Positions 20,673-31,815 of a stretch of DNA of 41,436 nt are shown here, piece after piece. The translations under genes were made by a program, and so were the position numbers. Position 1 is the stretch's first letter. Every line of letters begins with the position of its first letter. This stretch comes from Rhizomucor pusillus (taxonomy: Eukaryota; Mucoromycota; Mucoromycetes; Mucorales; Lichtheimiaceae), in NCBI GenBank assembly GCA_900175165.2, contig FWWN02000593.1, forward strand, positions 827 to 42,262, in the 5' to 3' direction. The notes beneath the pieces were generated by a model, which worked only from the letters and a program-made list of their open reading frames with translations, did not search any database and had not been told where the DNA came from.

Positions 20673-22217
20673 ATGCATCGAGATACAAATCATGATCCCC
20701 AAGGGAAACAACGGCGACAAAGCATCAGCGAAGAAGAATCGACTGGCCACCAGCCAGCAGTCGGTTCCAGCCGACAACGCGGACAGTCTATGACACACGA
20801 CAATGATAGGAAGAAAAACTTGAACGAAACGACGGATACAAGTGCATCTGACAATGGGAACGGATATGCTGTCACCGGCAGCGTCGCTCATACTTCTTTG
20901 GATGCTTGCGCGTCGTCATCATCGTCCAGCAGCATCCCATTCCAGTCCAAGAGAATGCAAAGATACCTGGAAAAAAGGAAAAGCAGCAGCAACGGTAAAG
21001 GTACCGAAAGCAGTGCCAGCCGATTGAGTATCATCAGCGCCAAATTATCCACGCTTTCGGAATCTCTGCAGAGGAGGCGTCTACGTAAAAGACGCGCGCG
21101 TCTGTCAAATGTTTTCATGCATAAAAGACGAACGTTTCCATTCGCGTCGCCTGGCGTACTGGAACGGGAAGTCAATAGATTCACAAATCCATCAGAGAAA
21201 CACCAGCGACCCCTACTGAAAAAGCAGCCGAGGAGGAGGCGACGCAGTTTAGCACATATCTTGACTGCGTTTAAATCGGCAACGTCATTAACGTGGCATC
21301 CTCCTCTTCCTCCTCAAAGAACACTGCATTCGTACTCTTCGGTGCGGTCGTCTATGCTCGTACATATATCTGACGAGGGTATCCAGTGCACTCCGATGCC
21401 AGAGACCTTGTACGATGATTTCAGCAGTATTTCTGATTGCAGTACTTCGAGCATGAATATCATCTACGCAAAATACCCGGTGATACAAAACTACGACGAC
21501 GATGTAAGGCAAGGAGATAATACTACATCGCAAGCGCGGAACCGACACTCAGATCCAGGCTACAAGTCTCGCAAGCAAAAAGGTCGAGCAAACACAGACG
21601 GCACCTGGTTTTATAGCTGGATTCAGCATCACCCTCGACAGAAGCAGCACCGAGCCAAGGTATACAACAGCTCGTCTTCCCCGACAGGTACAGCAGACAG
21701 CGACAAGGAGCCGAAATCTAATCGATACTACTACCACCCTCCAACTATTTCCGATCTATCATCCCTTTCCACACCACTCTCCAAATTCGCACCATCGTCC
21801 ACGCGCTTGAAATCCATTCAATTCTCAGCATTCTGGCACAATTCGTGTGGACAGTCGGGAAAGCAGACAGTCCAAGTCAGCGGCAACAGCGCTGTAGCCA
21901 TGATCTACAAGCAACGATCTTGGATCTTCGAGCGTTGTTGCCTCCAGTTCTACTCAGTGTCCAATACAGTCGCTATTTCCTCGCTGCTATTTCTTTGCGG
22001 GTTTGTCTGCTTCCCGCTGTGGTGGATCGGTGCGTGGATACATTGGCGCCAGTGTTCTCGTACAAAGCAAGGAGGCCCCCGAGACCCTGAGTCTCAGTTC
22101 ATGTCGGTAACGTCGCCTTGGATATTTGGATGGCTCAATTGCTGCATGACCGGACTGTCGCTTGTACTGAGTCCCATGATAATCGGACTGGCCATCTGGT
22201 ATTCGTTTAGCGCATAG
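20673..22217 (+). CDS. Uncharacterised 514-aa protein with basic disordered region and two C-terminal membrane segments
   Basis: Single-exon frame of 514 aa. Residues 1-420 are low-complexity, rich in Ser, Arg, Lys and His, with strongly basic clusters (RRRLRKRRARLSN; KKQPRRRRRSLAH) and many potential phosphorylation sites. The last 85 residues hold two hydrophobic segments, about 433-457 (VAISSLLFLCGFVCFPLWWI) and about 485-511 (WIFGWLNCCMTGLSLVLSPM), joined by a short polar loop; the first carries a PLWWIGAW motif. The layout suggests a large cytosolic disordered domain anchored in a membrane by a C-terminal hairpin. I do not recognise the family; proteins of this design occur widely in fungi. 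The absence of introns contrasts with most neighbours. Confidence 0.7.
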   Translation: MHRDTNHDPQGKQRRQSISEEESTGHQPAVGSSRQRGQSMTHDNDRKKNLNETTDTSASDNGNGYAVTGSVAHTSLDACASSSSSSSIPFQSKRMQRYLEKRKSSSNGKGTESSASRLSIISAKLSTLSESLQRRRLRKRRARLSNVFMHKRRTFPFASPGVLEREVNRFTNPSEKHQRPLLKKQPRRRRRSLAHILTAFKSATSLTWHPPLPPQRTLHSYSSVRSSMLVHISDEGIQCTPMPETLYDDFSSISDCSTSSMNIIYAKYPVIQNYDDDVRQGDNTTSQARNRHSDPGYKSRKQKGRANTDGTWFYSWIQHHPRQKQHRAKVYNSSSSPTGTADSDKEPKSNRYYYHPPTISDLSSLSTPLSKFAPSSTRLKSIQFSAFWHNSCGQSGKQTVQVSGNSAVAMIYKQRSWIFERCCLQFYSVSNTVAISSLLFLCGFVCFPLWWIGAWIHWRQCSRTKQGGPRDPESQFMSVTSPWIFGWLNCCMTGLSLVLSPMIIGLAIWYSFSA

Positions 22218-22357
22218 CAGAGCTATAATTATGCACAAAATGGCATTCTTCTCCAGCCGTTGTATTTGTAAAAAATAGGGAAATGCACATGACAAGGTTT
22301 CGCGTATACATAAATGCACAAAAGTAGGAAAGGATAAAAAGCAGATCGAATAGCCGT

Positions 22358-22729
22358 TTAGACTTGTCTGCGTGCGGCGTTGCGAGACTTTTCGGTTTCC
22401 AATGCTATTTTGGAACAATCGTCAGAATGGACAAGCTAATGTAAAGAATAAGAAGTAAATCTACTTACGGTTATAATGCAGCAGTTTTTCAATAAGATCG
22501 ACGTGAGTGAGAACCATACGTCTGCAGCAATATCGCTTAAGACCTAGTGCATCCAGTGCTTCTCTGAATGGACGAGAGAAAACATCAAAGGTGTCAGCAT
22601 TTAGATCTAGCACAGATAGAGATCTTTCTCATACCCTTCGCTGTAATCTGCCTGCAGGAGAGACATGTAGTTGTCCCACTTGTTACCGATGACCTTGCCA
22701 CAGGAGAAGCAGCGCACTGGAATGATCAT
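22358..22729 (-). CDS. RPB10: RNA polymerases I, II and III common subunit RPABC5 (RPB10)
   Basis: Small zinc-binding subunit shared by all three nuclear RNA polymerases. Three exons, 22635-22729, 22469-22563 and 22358-22404, give 78 aa. [20 protein letters not shown] holds the first zinc-ligand pair (CxxC), and [20 protein letters not shown] holds the second CC pair and the invariant HVDLIEKLL helix. The protein normally ends near NPLE at about 67-70 aa; here the last exon adds [12 protein letters not shown], a modest basic extension. Both introns have clear GT-AG borders. Confidence 0.95.
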
Positions 22730-23088
22730 TTGAGCTCTGTGTTCAAAGAGAAAAAATGTCGAAAAATGCAATCGGGCCCGCCCATTGCCTCTTGTGCAGC
22801 TGAGAAATTTTCAAGTCACGGCATGCAACTCGCTCCTCTGCTATCTGGCAACGAAGAGGCAAAGACATGCCTATTGTTCACTGCGCGAAGTATGCTGTTC
22901 ATATTGTTCTATTTCTATCCATTCAGCGAGCTTCATTGCTTTTTAAACTTTTTGCTAGCAGATAACACGTAATTGATACATCCAAGTTTAAAGATAAGCA
23001 CTTCGGAAACTTTGTACAAGGTTAACTTTTTTAGGATGGGATTATAAGGATCTTTAGAGTACAAGAAAACAACAGAGGAATGCAGAAT
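22730..23088. other. Spacer between RPB10 and MRPL7
   Basis: About 360 bp with no supported coding frame. It must contain the RPB10 promoter and the 3' end of the downstream-oriented minus-strand mitoribosomal gene. Confidence 0.5.
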
Positions 23089-23979
23089 CTATTTCTTCTT
23101 TGAGCTGAATGGTACTGAGAATCCAGAGAGTAAGAGGCGACCTTCGGTGTTGGTGTAGGCAGAGGTGTTGAAGACGACGTCGAAACCGGTCAACTTGGGA
23201 TACACTTCAAAGGAACCTTCGATTTCCGGGAATAACGCCAGCGCTGATGGCGGGAAGCCCATAGCAATATTGCCATTACCGTCACCGGAGGTAATAGGAA
23301 GACCAGACCATTCCTTTAAACCCGGTAAAACGATTTCCACCAATTTGTCCATGAATTGATACATTTCCTCGCCACGTAAGGTCACCTTGACTCCAATAGG
23401 CATACCCTCGCTATTGATCCCATTCCCGTCAGACACACATACGGAGATAATCCCAATAATTCCTCCTTACCGTAACTTCCAGCTGGCGACGGATTTTCTA
23501 GCATAGACGACTTCAGGGCGTGTAGCAGTGATGCTCTGGAACGCCATAAAGGCAGATAGCAGATTGCCCTTGTTTGAGACCGCCTCTTTGACGAATGCGT
23601 GGATAGTTATCTTTTCTAGACCAGGGACTGTAGAAGCGCTCTTGGGTGGGGGAATTGGTTTGACAGGTTTGCCGCCCTTTCTAGTGCGAGGCGCTCCAGA
23701 ATGCACCTGCTTCGCGGGTGCTTCCTCGAGCGGATTGAGAGCTTTGTCGATTTTTGCCTGAATGTCGGGGAATTTGGAGGTGAGTGGTGCCGCTTTCGCA
23801 TGGTCGTATGTAAGGACAAGAAGATCTTCGGCCAATGTGCTGTCGTAGAACTCCTTTAACCGTGTCAAGCCGTGAGACGACGCAGCTACACTGGTGGTGC
23901 TTAAGGGCCGGTAAGACGTCGCTATTCGTGGAGCTACATTGAAGGCTTTGCGAGCCACACTTCGCAGCGGGGACGCCAT
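23089..23979 (-). CDS. MRPL7: Mitochondrial large-subunit ribosomal protein uL5m
   Basis: Mitoribosomal uL5, which contacts 5S-region or equivalent central protuberance RNA and proteins. Two exons, 23471-23979 and 23089-23410, give 276 aa. The first 35 residues (MASPLRSVARKAFNVAPRIA ...) are basic and Ser-rich, a mitochondrial presequence. The uL5 N-domain has EKITIHAFVKEAVSNKGNLL and SITATRPEVVYARKSVASWK; the C-domain has VKVTLRGEEMYQFMDKLVEI, LPGLKEWSGLP and the FPEIEGSFEVYPKLTGFDVV region. These match uL5 order closely. It lies beside the gene for uL1m on the same strand, about 260 bp away. Confidence 0.92.
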
Positions 23980-24241
23980 TTGTTTGAAAAGAAAATAAAT
24001 TCAACGGCACTGCCCCTGCCTGCCCACATCCGCCCTAACTGGGGCCCTCCCACCCAAAATGGTACCAAAGCCACACACCGAGAGTCACACTTTCACTTTC
24101 AATGTCCCCCCTACTAACTCACACTCTAGCCCAGCGAATGCCTCACTTCAGCTTACGGCGCCACCTGCAAGTGCATGCTAACATTAAATATTTGAGCGCA
24201 AAGAGCGAAATTCAAAAGAAAACATTTATGCTACTAGTCTA

Positions 24242-25276
24242 TTATAATAATGCTCCTCTAAGGATGGGAAGGCCAGGGCCACGGGTTGATGACAGAACAA
24301 CGCTGTGGATCATTGCTAAGGAAACAAGATAATAATAACTTAGCTTGAGTTGATCTAAACTTTTGTGCAATAAACTTACATTTCAAGTTGTTGGCCTTGC
24401 CGAATGCTCGCATTTCCTTCATGATAGCCTTCAAATTTGCTACAAGAAATGGAAAGAATAAGTGAGATTCATCGATCATGAGCACCTTCAACTCTCATAT
24501 TGACAAACCTTCAACCTCTTCAGCGGTAAACGTGACCTTTCCAACACCTATTCGCAAAAAAAAAGAGTTAATGGTCTAGCCCTAGCAAACGCGATGTCCT
24601 TTCCATACCAGTATGCAAAACGCCATTTTTATCAGCTCTGAAGTCGAACAAGTTCTGGCTTGTACGGATAGCTGTCGCCACGTCGTCGGTCACGGTACCT
24701 GTTATCCTCAATCAGTTATCACTGCATGTCTTCTCATATCGCACCTCCCTTTTTTGACTAACCTTTCTTGACAGTAGGCATGAGACCTTTGGGACCCAAA
24801 ATACGAGCAATTTTAGCGACGTGAGGGATCATGGCAGGGGTGGCAATGCACTTGTCAAAGTCCTTGATTTCGCCTTCTCGAACCTTTTCAACGAGCTCCT
24901 CACCGCCGACGTAGTGTGCGCCGGCCTTCTTTGCGTCCTCTGCCTGTTTGCCGGTTGCAAACACCAGCACGGTTGATTCCTCTTTGATCGCTCGAGGTAG
25001 TATTACCGAGCCACGAATTATCTGTGTTCCTTTCTCGATTTTGCAGTGAATGTGTGCTTCAATGGTATGTGTGGGCTCGCCAACTTCGAAAGCTTTAAGA
25101 ATGCGAACGGCCTCTGCGAGTTCAACAGCATTTGGATCCTTTCGTGGATCTTTACTCTTCTTTTTGGCGGTTGCGTAGGAACGAACGGTGACGGGAGCAA
25201 GTGCTCGCTGAGGAGCATGCAATGCTGAGAAAGTTCCGGCGTATTGGCGACCGGCGGTTCGTACAGCCGAAAGCAT
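24242..25276 (-). CDS. MRPL1: Mitochondrial large-subunit ribosomal protein uL1m
   Basis: Mitoribosomal uL1, the L1-stalk protein that helps move E-site tRNA. Five exons, 24763-25276, 24609-24698, 24509-24547, 24380-24439 and 24242-24315, join in phase to 258 aa. The N-terminus (MLSAVRTAGRQYAGTF ...) is a mitochondrial presequence ending near VRSYATAKKK. uL1 landmarks follow: DFDKCIATPAMIPHVAKIAR, ILGPKGLMPTVKKGTVTDD and VGKVTFTAEEVEANLKAIM, ending in SVVLSSTRGPGLPILRGALL. The final exon was placed by the VxLSSTxGPG motif that ends the family. One intron has a GTTTGT donor. Confidence 0.93.
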
Positions 25277-25961
25277 GGTGATGGAATGAAGAGGGAAACA
25301 ATTGTGGGCAGTCCCGAGGAGCTCGCTCTGCTTCCCCTCAAGGTCGCCGCAAAATTGTTGCGATTTCCTTTTCGGGGTGGACGGACCCTACTGCAAGACT
25401 CTAAACACCTATGCTGAAAGAAACCAATGGATACAAATTATACTAAACTGATTAATGTAAAGCGTTATATGCTAATGTAGTCATGAACATGTAGGATACA
25501 TCCGATGCTAGGAGAATCTAGCGCCGAAACATTCCAATGCTCTCGATGTGCCCAATATTACGATGTAGAAAGCTGAAACATCTTAATAGATCACAGAGTC
25601 TATAAAGATCGAGCATAAGACTGACTTGCTTTGACCGTTTACCATGTATCCTACTACCAAAAGGCACAGCAAAAGTGACAAGTTTCACGAGGAAGAAAAT
25701 TTGCGCTTGATGTAACTGGAGGAGTATAAACACTTTTGAACGCAACCGCGAATCGTTCCAAAACAATAATGGATAGTAAATAAAACCCATGATGGTGTAT
25801 GCATATACGTAAGTAACAGAAGCAGCGAGAAGAAAGTGTATGTATCGCTCAGAATTGTCTTGAGGATGCCATGGCAATCTTGGCAAAGGTCCGCCAAGCG
25901 TAGCTGAATGCAGTCGTCTTTATTATTCCAGCATGGTACACTGAAAGACTGAATACAAATG
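25277..25961. other. Spacer between uL1m and PMP3-like gene
   Basis: About 690 bp. A minus-strand frame of 122 codons (25518-25886) is open but hydrophobic-random in composition and matches nothing known; it more likely lies in the 3' UTR of the PMP3-like gene. The first 150 bp hold the uL1m promoter. Confidence 0.45.
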
Positions 25962-26375
25962 TTAAGCGGTTGGGGGCTGCTTTGCGTTCGATACAGATCC
26001 GTAGCCTGGCGGGGGAGCCTGGGTATATGGGATGCCTTGTGTTTGACGGTTTTCGCGTTCCTTGATGAGGACATAGAAACCATGCAAATGGCCTTGAAAA
26101 TACGCAATTGCATGTTTGTTATTACTATTATCTCACCAACATGCAATGAAATAGGCTTTACCTGGAATGTAGCCGAGAATTGTCAAGCAGCTAGAAAAAC
26201 GACACGAACATTTTTTTCTTAGCAACTGTATAGAACCTGCAACAGACAAGATAAAGAACAGGAAGAAAAGTACATACACGTTAATCCAAAAATCGGCATC
26301 GCATCCTTTCATAAGGAAGACACCGAGAGGTGGGAGCAAAATAAGGATAAGAATAAGGCAACAATCGCCAACCAT
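25962..26375 (-). CDS. PMP3: PMP3/RCI2 family plasma-membrane proteolipid
   Basis: Small UPF0057 membrane protein; relatives modulate plasma-membrane potential and salt tolerance, or vacuolar sorting in longer SNA-type members. Three exons, 26278-26375, 26162-26190 (29 nt) and 25962-26092, give 85 aa. The sequence MVGDCCLILILILLPPLGVF begins with the family's first membrane helix, then CDADFWINVCLTILGYIPGH forms the second, followed by LHGFYVLI. The tail after residue 55 (KERENRQTQGIPYTQAPPPG ...) is hydrophilic and longer than in minimal PMP3, more like yeast Sna2/Sna4. The 29-nt middle exon encodes the highly conserved CLTILGYIP, which makes the splice sites secure. Confidence 0.93.
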
Positions 26376-26481
26376 TATTTAAAGTGAGTGAGGGAAAAAG
26401 GAAAAAGAGGTGAAGAAAAAGGAAAAGCGGAAAAGCGCGCTGATAGCGTTGCATGTGTGTGATCTGCAGAGTGACAATGTT

Positions 26482-28045
26482 TCACCGCTTTTTTCGTCGT
26501 ATGACGTCCGGCGGAAACAGCACTTCAGCCAAGTTACCCACAAACCCGCGATCATAAATATTATCCACCTCTTCAAGACTATCAATCCGTCGCCATTTCT
26601 TGTCTCCTCTTCCTTCTGCTCCAGTCTTCTTGCTACTACGTTGCTTGACTTTGTGCGATACAAACTCTTTGTCGGGGTCTTCTTCCTGCACGAAAAGATC
26701 GCCGCGGTCAATAGCATCCTCCACCAACTCCCACTTGAACGCCTCGTTTGTCGTCATTCCGATGCCAATCAAGTATAGCCTGAGCGAACGCTGATTTAGA
26801 TACGCCTTCTATACATAACCGTATATCAAAACTTACTGGTACAGAAGGAACAGGAATACTACAAAAGCTGCCACTGTGGCTAGAATACCAATGGAACCGA
26901 TTATCCGATCTTTCTGAAGGATATGCTACAGCACGTAATCGCATGAGTTTCTGCAAATCAGCCATTTGAAGTTTTGACTAAAGCTTACTATCATGGCTTT
27001 CCGGAATGATAACGGCACCTGTGTGCCTTTACTCGAATCATAAATATATGCCTTGTCCAGTCGCCACTCGATGATAAATCCGCGGTATATTTGGAAGCAT
27101 AGATACGCACCGTACGTGCAAAACTCAGTCAGAGTAAATAAAAAGAGGAGGAAATATCGGTGATTGTTGACGCCAACGCAGCTACTGATCCACGCGCAGT
27201 GGTGATCTAGTCGTCCCACGCACGCATTGCAGAGTGAACAATGTTTCGATCGCGCCGGTCTGCGAGATCTGTTAACGAAGCCTTCGAGTACCTTGGTTTT
27301 TATACACTTACTTTACAATTTTGCAGGTCCTGCATTCGTTACCTGGTTTATATATGATACCATCGTACTGGAAATATTCCAGAAAGTTATCCACATTGTC
27401 CTTTGTAATAATGCCCGGATCAGCAGCGCAGGCGATGTAGTAGGATATATAAAGCCAGAAAATCTGTAGAGGTATGATTACACTGGAAAACGAGTTGTGA
27501 ATATCAGATTACAGCCAAATCTTGCATGTTTCTCTGACTACCTATGGACACTACCAAGGTATATACCAGGAACATGAGGTAAACCATATTTTAAAAAGAG
27601 TACAATGGCTCCACTGGTTAGAATCACAAAGAAAACTTGTAAAAATGGGTTTCGTGATTCAAAACAATATTTCCACGCAGTTGCAAGCCAGTTCCAGTAC
27701 TTTGGGCCGAGAACTCGCTTCAACGCGCGACTAATATTTGGTTAGCACTCGAGTATCATGTCCGTCGGTCAGCTAGACTTTTTCTTACACTGTCTTCTCT
27801 GGCACGTTGACAGTCAACACCCTATGGGCTTTCCCGAACGGACCATCCCTATTGCATAATCAGCCTTTCTGTTTGAATCTGTCATAAGTGACGCTTGCCT
27901 TAAACGCGGAGACTCTCCAAACAACAGAATGAAGACGAAAGCTCCAAAGAGCAGTAAAAGAGCAACGAGTATGACAATCGCACGCTATTCACAGTTAGAA
28001 GTGCTTGCTTCAATTGGCTGAGATAACTCCAAGAGCTCTCACCAT
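26482..28045 (-). CDS. SWF1: DHHC-type palmitoyltransferase, SWF1-like
   Basis: Integral membrane protein S-acyltransferase; yeast Swf1 acylates SNAREs at the ER. Eight exons: 28043-28045, about 27899-27984, 27789-27848, 27542-27730, 27312-27482, 26989-27259, 26837-26925 and 26482-26779, about 388 aa. An N-terminal helix ([20 protein letters not shown]) precedes two more helices, a cysteine-rich domain ([20 protein letters not shown], about 160-182), DHHC at 188-191 ([20 protein letters not shown]), two C-terminal helices and the TTxE motif (GMTTNEAF, about 297-304). The N-terminal position of the first helix and a YLGSVH loop fit the SWF1 subgroup; PFA-type members are the alternative. The first coding exon is only the ATG. 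The intron at about 27849-27898 has a probable GC donor. Confidence 0.88.
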
Positions 28046-28210
28046 CGCTTAGCAACACGTTCACTGTGATGATTCGTCAAGATCGCCCGCCAGCTAGCTG
28101 ATCGTTTACAACAACAGTTAGGTCACACGAGACAGCTGCTTAATATATGAGGATTGCTTCGGACACCATAAAAGCAGTCCTCTCCATCTTTCCCTGCTAA
28201 CATCGAATAA

Positions 28211-28509
28211 ATGAGACGGTTCACCGAAGTGTCTGTCATCGACGCAACTTACAAAACCAACGCCTGTAAAATGCATTGTATCAATATCGTCGCTATTGGT
28301 GCCATCGGCAGAACAGAGTTAGCAAGGTTCGCTATTATGCATATCTGATGAGAAAGTTGAATCATATTGTTGGGTGGACGGCAGCATCACATATGGATAC
28401 TGCCAGAAGACCTGGACGAACGGCATAGGTCAACAAACGTACGATATACACATCAGAAAACACACAGCGGAAGTTGAAGACTCCAACCTTGAGATATTTT
28501 GGCAGTAAT
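28211..28509 (+). pseudogene. Mutator-like (MULE) transposase fossil
   Basis: A 45-codon frame at 28211-28348 reads RRFTEVSVIDATYKTNACKM and continues INIVAIGAIGRTELARFAIM. It aligns without gaps to the first-aspartate block of the larger transposase at the right end of this window (RRLSEVLVIDATYKTNIYKL). After a stop and a frame change, EKVESYCWV (from 28350) matches the next block (EKTDSYTW). It is on the opposite strand to that copy and clearly dead. Nothing of the catalytic domain's second half was recognised. Confidence 0.75.
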
Positions 28510-30063
28510 GAGCGACTACTCAAAAAGATATCACTCTGCGTCGCTTAGTTGGTAAGATTTCCAGGAAGGCCTTGAAAGGAGAAGAACAGAGAACAAGTAA
28601 CAACGAAACGGCGGAAAGCTTTCGCGGGAGACATAACAATAAGAACTCTGAGAACTTTGCGAATACCAATTATCAATGCAAGCTTATGTGATTTAAGCAC
28701 TGCACTGTTACTTGTCTTTTGTCAGTAGCACATGATTGTACGCTCAGGCAAATTTTTTTTATATTGGTTAATGCTGGCATAGCCACCTGAATTGTATTAT
28801 CTTCACTTTCTGTATGTAAAAGCATGTATAAGTACTTGCCGGAGCAGAAAGTAACAAGAACATATTAGGCCGTCATGTTTTTGTCGTTTTTTTTCCTGTG
28901 TGATTAGCTCATAGCGCAAAACAAACAGCGCACAGACTTTCGGAAGTTTCCCTTTTTTTCTGGACTCGTCACCGCTGCATCCAAGATTTTGCCTACTTCA
29001 CTGATAATTATCCTCTTCCCTTTTGTTATGTGATAGCCTTCTTTATTTCCTTTTTGCATATGATATCCTCTTTGATTTCGGCCGTTCTGAAAAATATAAA
29101 TACATAGCAAAAGGAATAAAATAAACAACATCCAACTATATCTTCTATCTTCGTGGTTCTCTGTGCTCTTTCCTGTAGTCTGCTTTACGAACGAAAAGCA
29201 AGATACCAAAAGCATAAAGACATTGTAATATTGTGCACTGACTTGTCCGTTCCCTTTTTGGACACTTTCGCCGGCTGTCAAGTTCATATTCTCTCGGTTC
29301 ACTTGCTCATAACACATTTATATCATTTTAACCATTCCCTTTGTTGTCGCAAAACCGAATAGACGTAACAGTATAAGTATCTCTCCGAACAAAAGAATAA
29401 GCAGTACTTAACCACCTATCTACTTAATAATCTCTCCTTCGTCATTATCTCTGTGGGCTTGTACCGCAAATAATAGCATTTTGTCGTAGGCTGACTTTGG
29501 TTCCTTCCCTTTCTGGCTGCCTCGCCGTTCTTTTGATACCTTACCTTTTTGACATGTATATCCTTCGCACTTGTATACCTATATATTCATAGCTATCCCA
29601 ATATGAACATAAAAACGAAGCACAGAAAAAAGATATAAATACTCGAGAATAATAGAAGAATAAAGAACAACTTTCTGCTCGCTGACTTTTCGTGTCTTCG
29701 TGGTCCATTCTCTTGTTTATCTGAGTGGATTCGTAACGTAAACAAGAAGCGTTACGACAGTTACGACAGTGTCATAACGCTAATCTTTCGCTACGAACCA
29801 CAGAGACTTGTCACAAAGGAGAGATCACGAAGTAAGAGGGTAATAGTTAAGTGTGTATTTATTCGTTTATCAATGGGGATATTTATACTGCTTTTTAGCT
29901 CTACGGACATCTAGTAATAAAAGGAAGGACTAGCAGTATCTAAATGGTTTGTGCTATGGAAATGGATTCAAAAAGGAAAGGTGTTTTACGCGACAACAGT
30001 AAAAACTTGACTACGCAAAAATGATGTAAAAGGTAAAGTCCCACAAGGGACAAGGAGATACGA
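28510..30063. other. AT-rich spacer with degenerate repeats
   Basis: No gene recognised over 1.5 kb. A pyrimidine block of the type TTCCCTTTTT(C)TGGAC-N-TCGCCG recurs three times, near 28947, 29250 and 29504, each followed by AT-rich text with ATAAATA-like runs, suggesting a decayed tandem array with a unit of about 260-300 bp. The open frames here have no family resemblance. Confidence 0.4.
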
Positions 30064-30136
30064 TGCTCGGAGCGTGGATTGAACACGCGACCTTTAGATC
30101 TTCAGTCTAACGCTCTCCCAACTGAGCTATCCAAGC
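30064..30136 (-). tRNA. tRNA-Phe (GAA)
   Basis: Full cloverleaf: acceptor stem GCTTGGA/TCCGAGC with one G-T pair, D-arm GCTC/GAGC, anticodon arm TTAGA-CTGAAGA-TCTAA with anticodon GAA, T-arm GCGTG-TTCAATC-CACGC and discriminator A. There is no intron. A short T-run (TTTT, about 30029-30032) about 30 bp downstream could serve as the Pol III terminator. Confidence 0.95.
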
Positions 30137-30704
30137 CCCTCCGCCTTTCTGAAGAGCTTTAATTATATTGATAAAATATTTATTCGGGAAAACATTATTT
30201 TACCGCCGACATCTCATTGGCTGAACACCATGTCCGGGGGTGAATGAGCTGTCCTATTGCCTTTATCTTCCTCGTATATTACTACAAATCATATTGTAAT
30301 AGTCTGTTTATCGTATTCTGTAATTCTTTTCTTTTGTTTTGTGTCTCTGTGCATGGAAGCTCCTGCCTTTTTTAGGCGGCGATAGAACAATTTTCTCTTA
30401 AACCGAGTTCGTAAGATAAATATTAGCACTCCCTCCTTTTATGTCTTCTCCCCTCGCTTCTTTTTATTGTCACATATTTTGATAACACGGTCATTCTGTA
30501 GTATTGGTTGCCATACTTTGCTTTCAGCCTCATTTATCAAGTAAACATAGACGGTTGTCATTTATAATTCTGTTACAATATATCAGCTCAAAATTTTACC
30601 AGCAAAGTGTGGACGCTTTCTCATTCATCGACCATCTCATTACCCTCACGCGTGAAGCTGGCAATGTAAAGTGGACATATTAGCATCGTTGTTTACTCCA
30701 ATAA
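30137..30704. other. AT-rich spacer, no gene recognised
   Basis: About 570 bp between the tRNA and the 3' end of the cyclophilin gene. No coding frame, structured RNA or repeat could be supported. Confidence 0.5.
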
Positions 30705-31608
<904 letters not shown>

Positions 31609-31815
31609 GATGAGAAAGAGCTGTGGAAACAACGTTATGTTGTTTGACCTGAAAGTATATTCCGACATTGCTTGTGTAATTCAGCTTCAAGTGCAGAAAC
31701 AAGCGTGAAGGTGCCACGTATCAATCGGTTTGCTTTTTCGTACAGAATATTCGCCAACCATATATATAATTTTATGTAATATACAAAAAAGTTTGCAGGA
31801 GTATGGGTATTGTCA

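Noticed and set aside
28904..29317. 137-codon minus-strand frame in the AT-rich spacer
   Set aside because: Lys/Ile-rich random composition inside degenerate repeats; no start context or homology.
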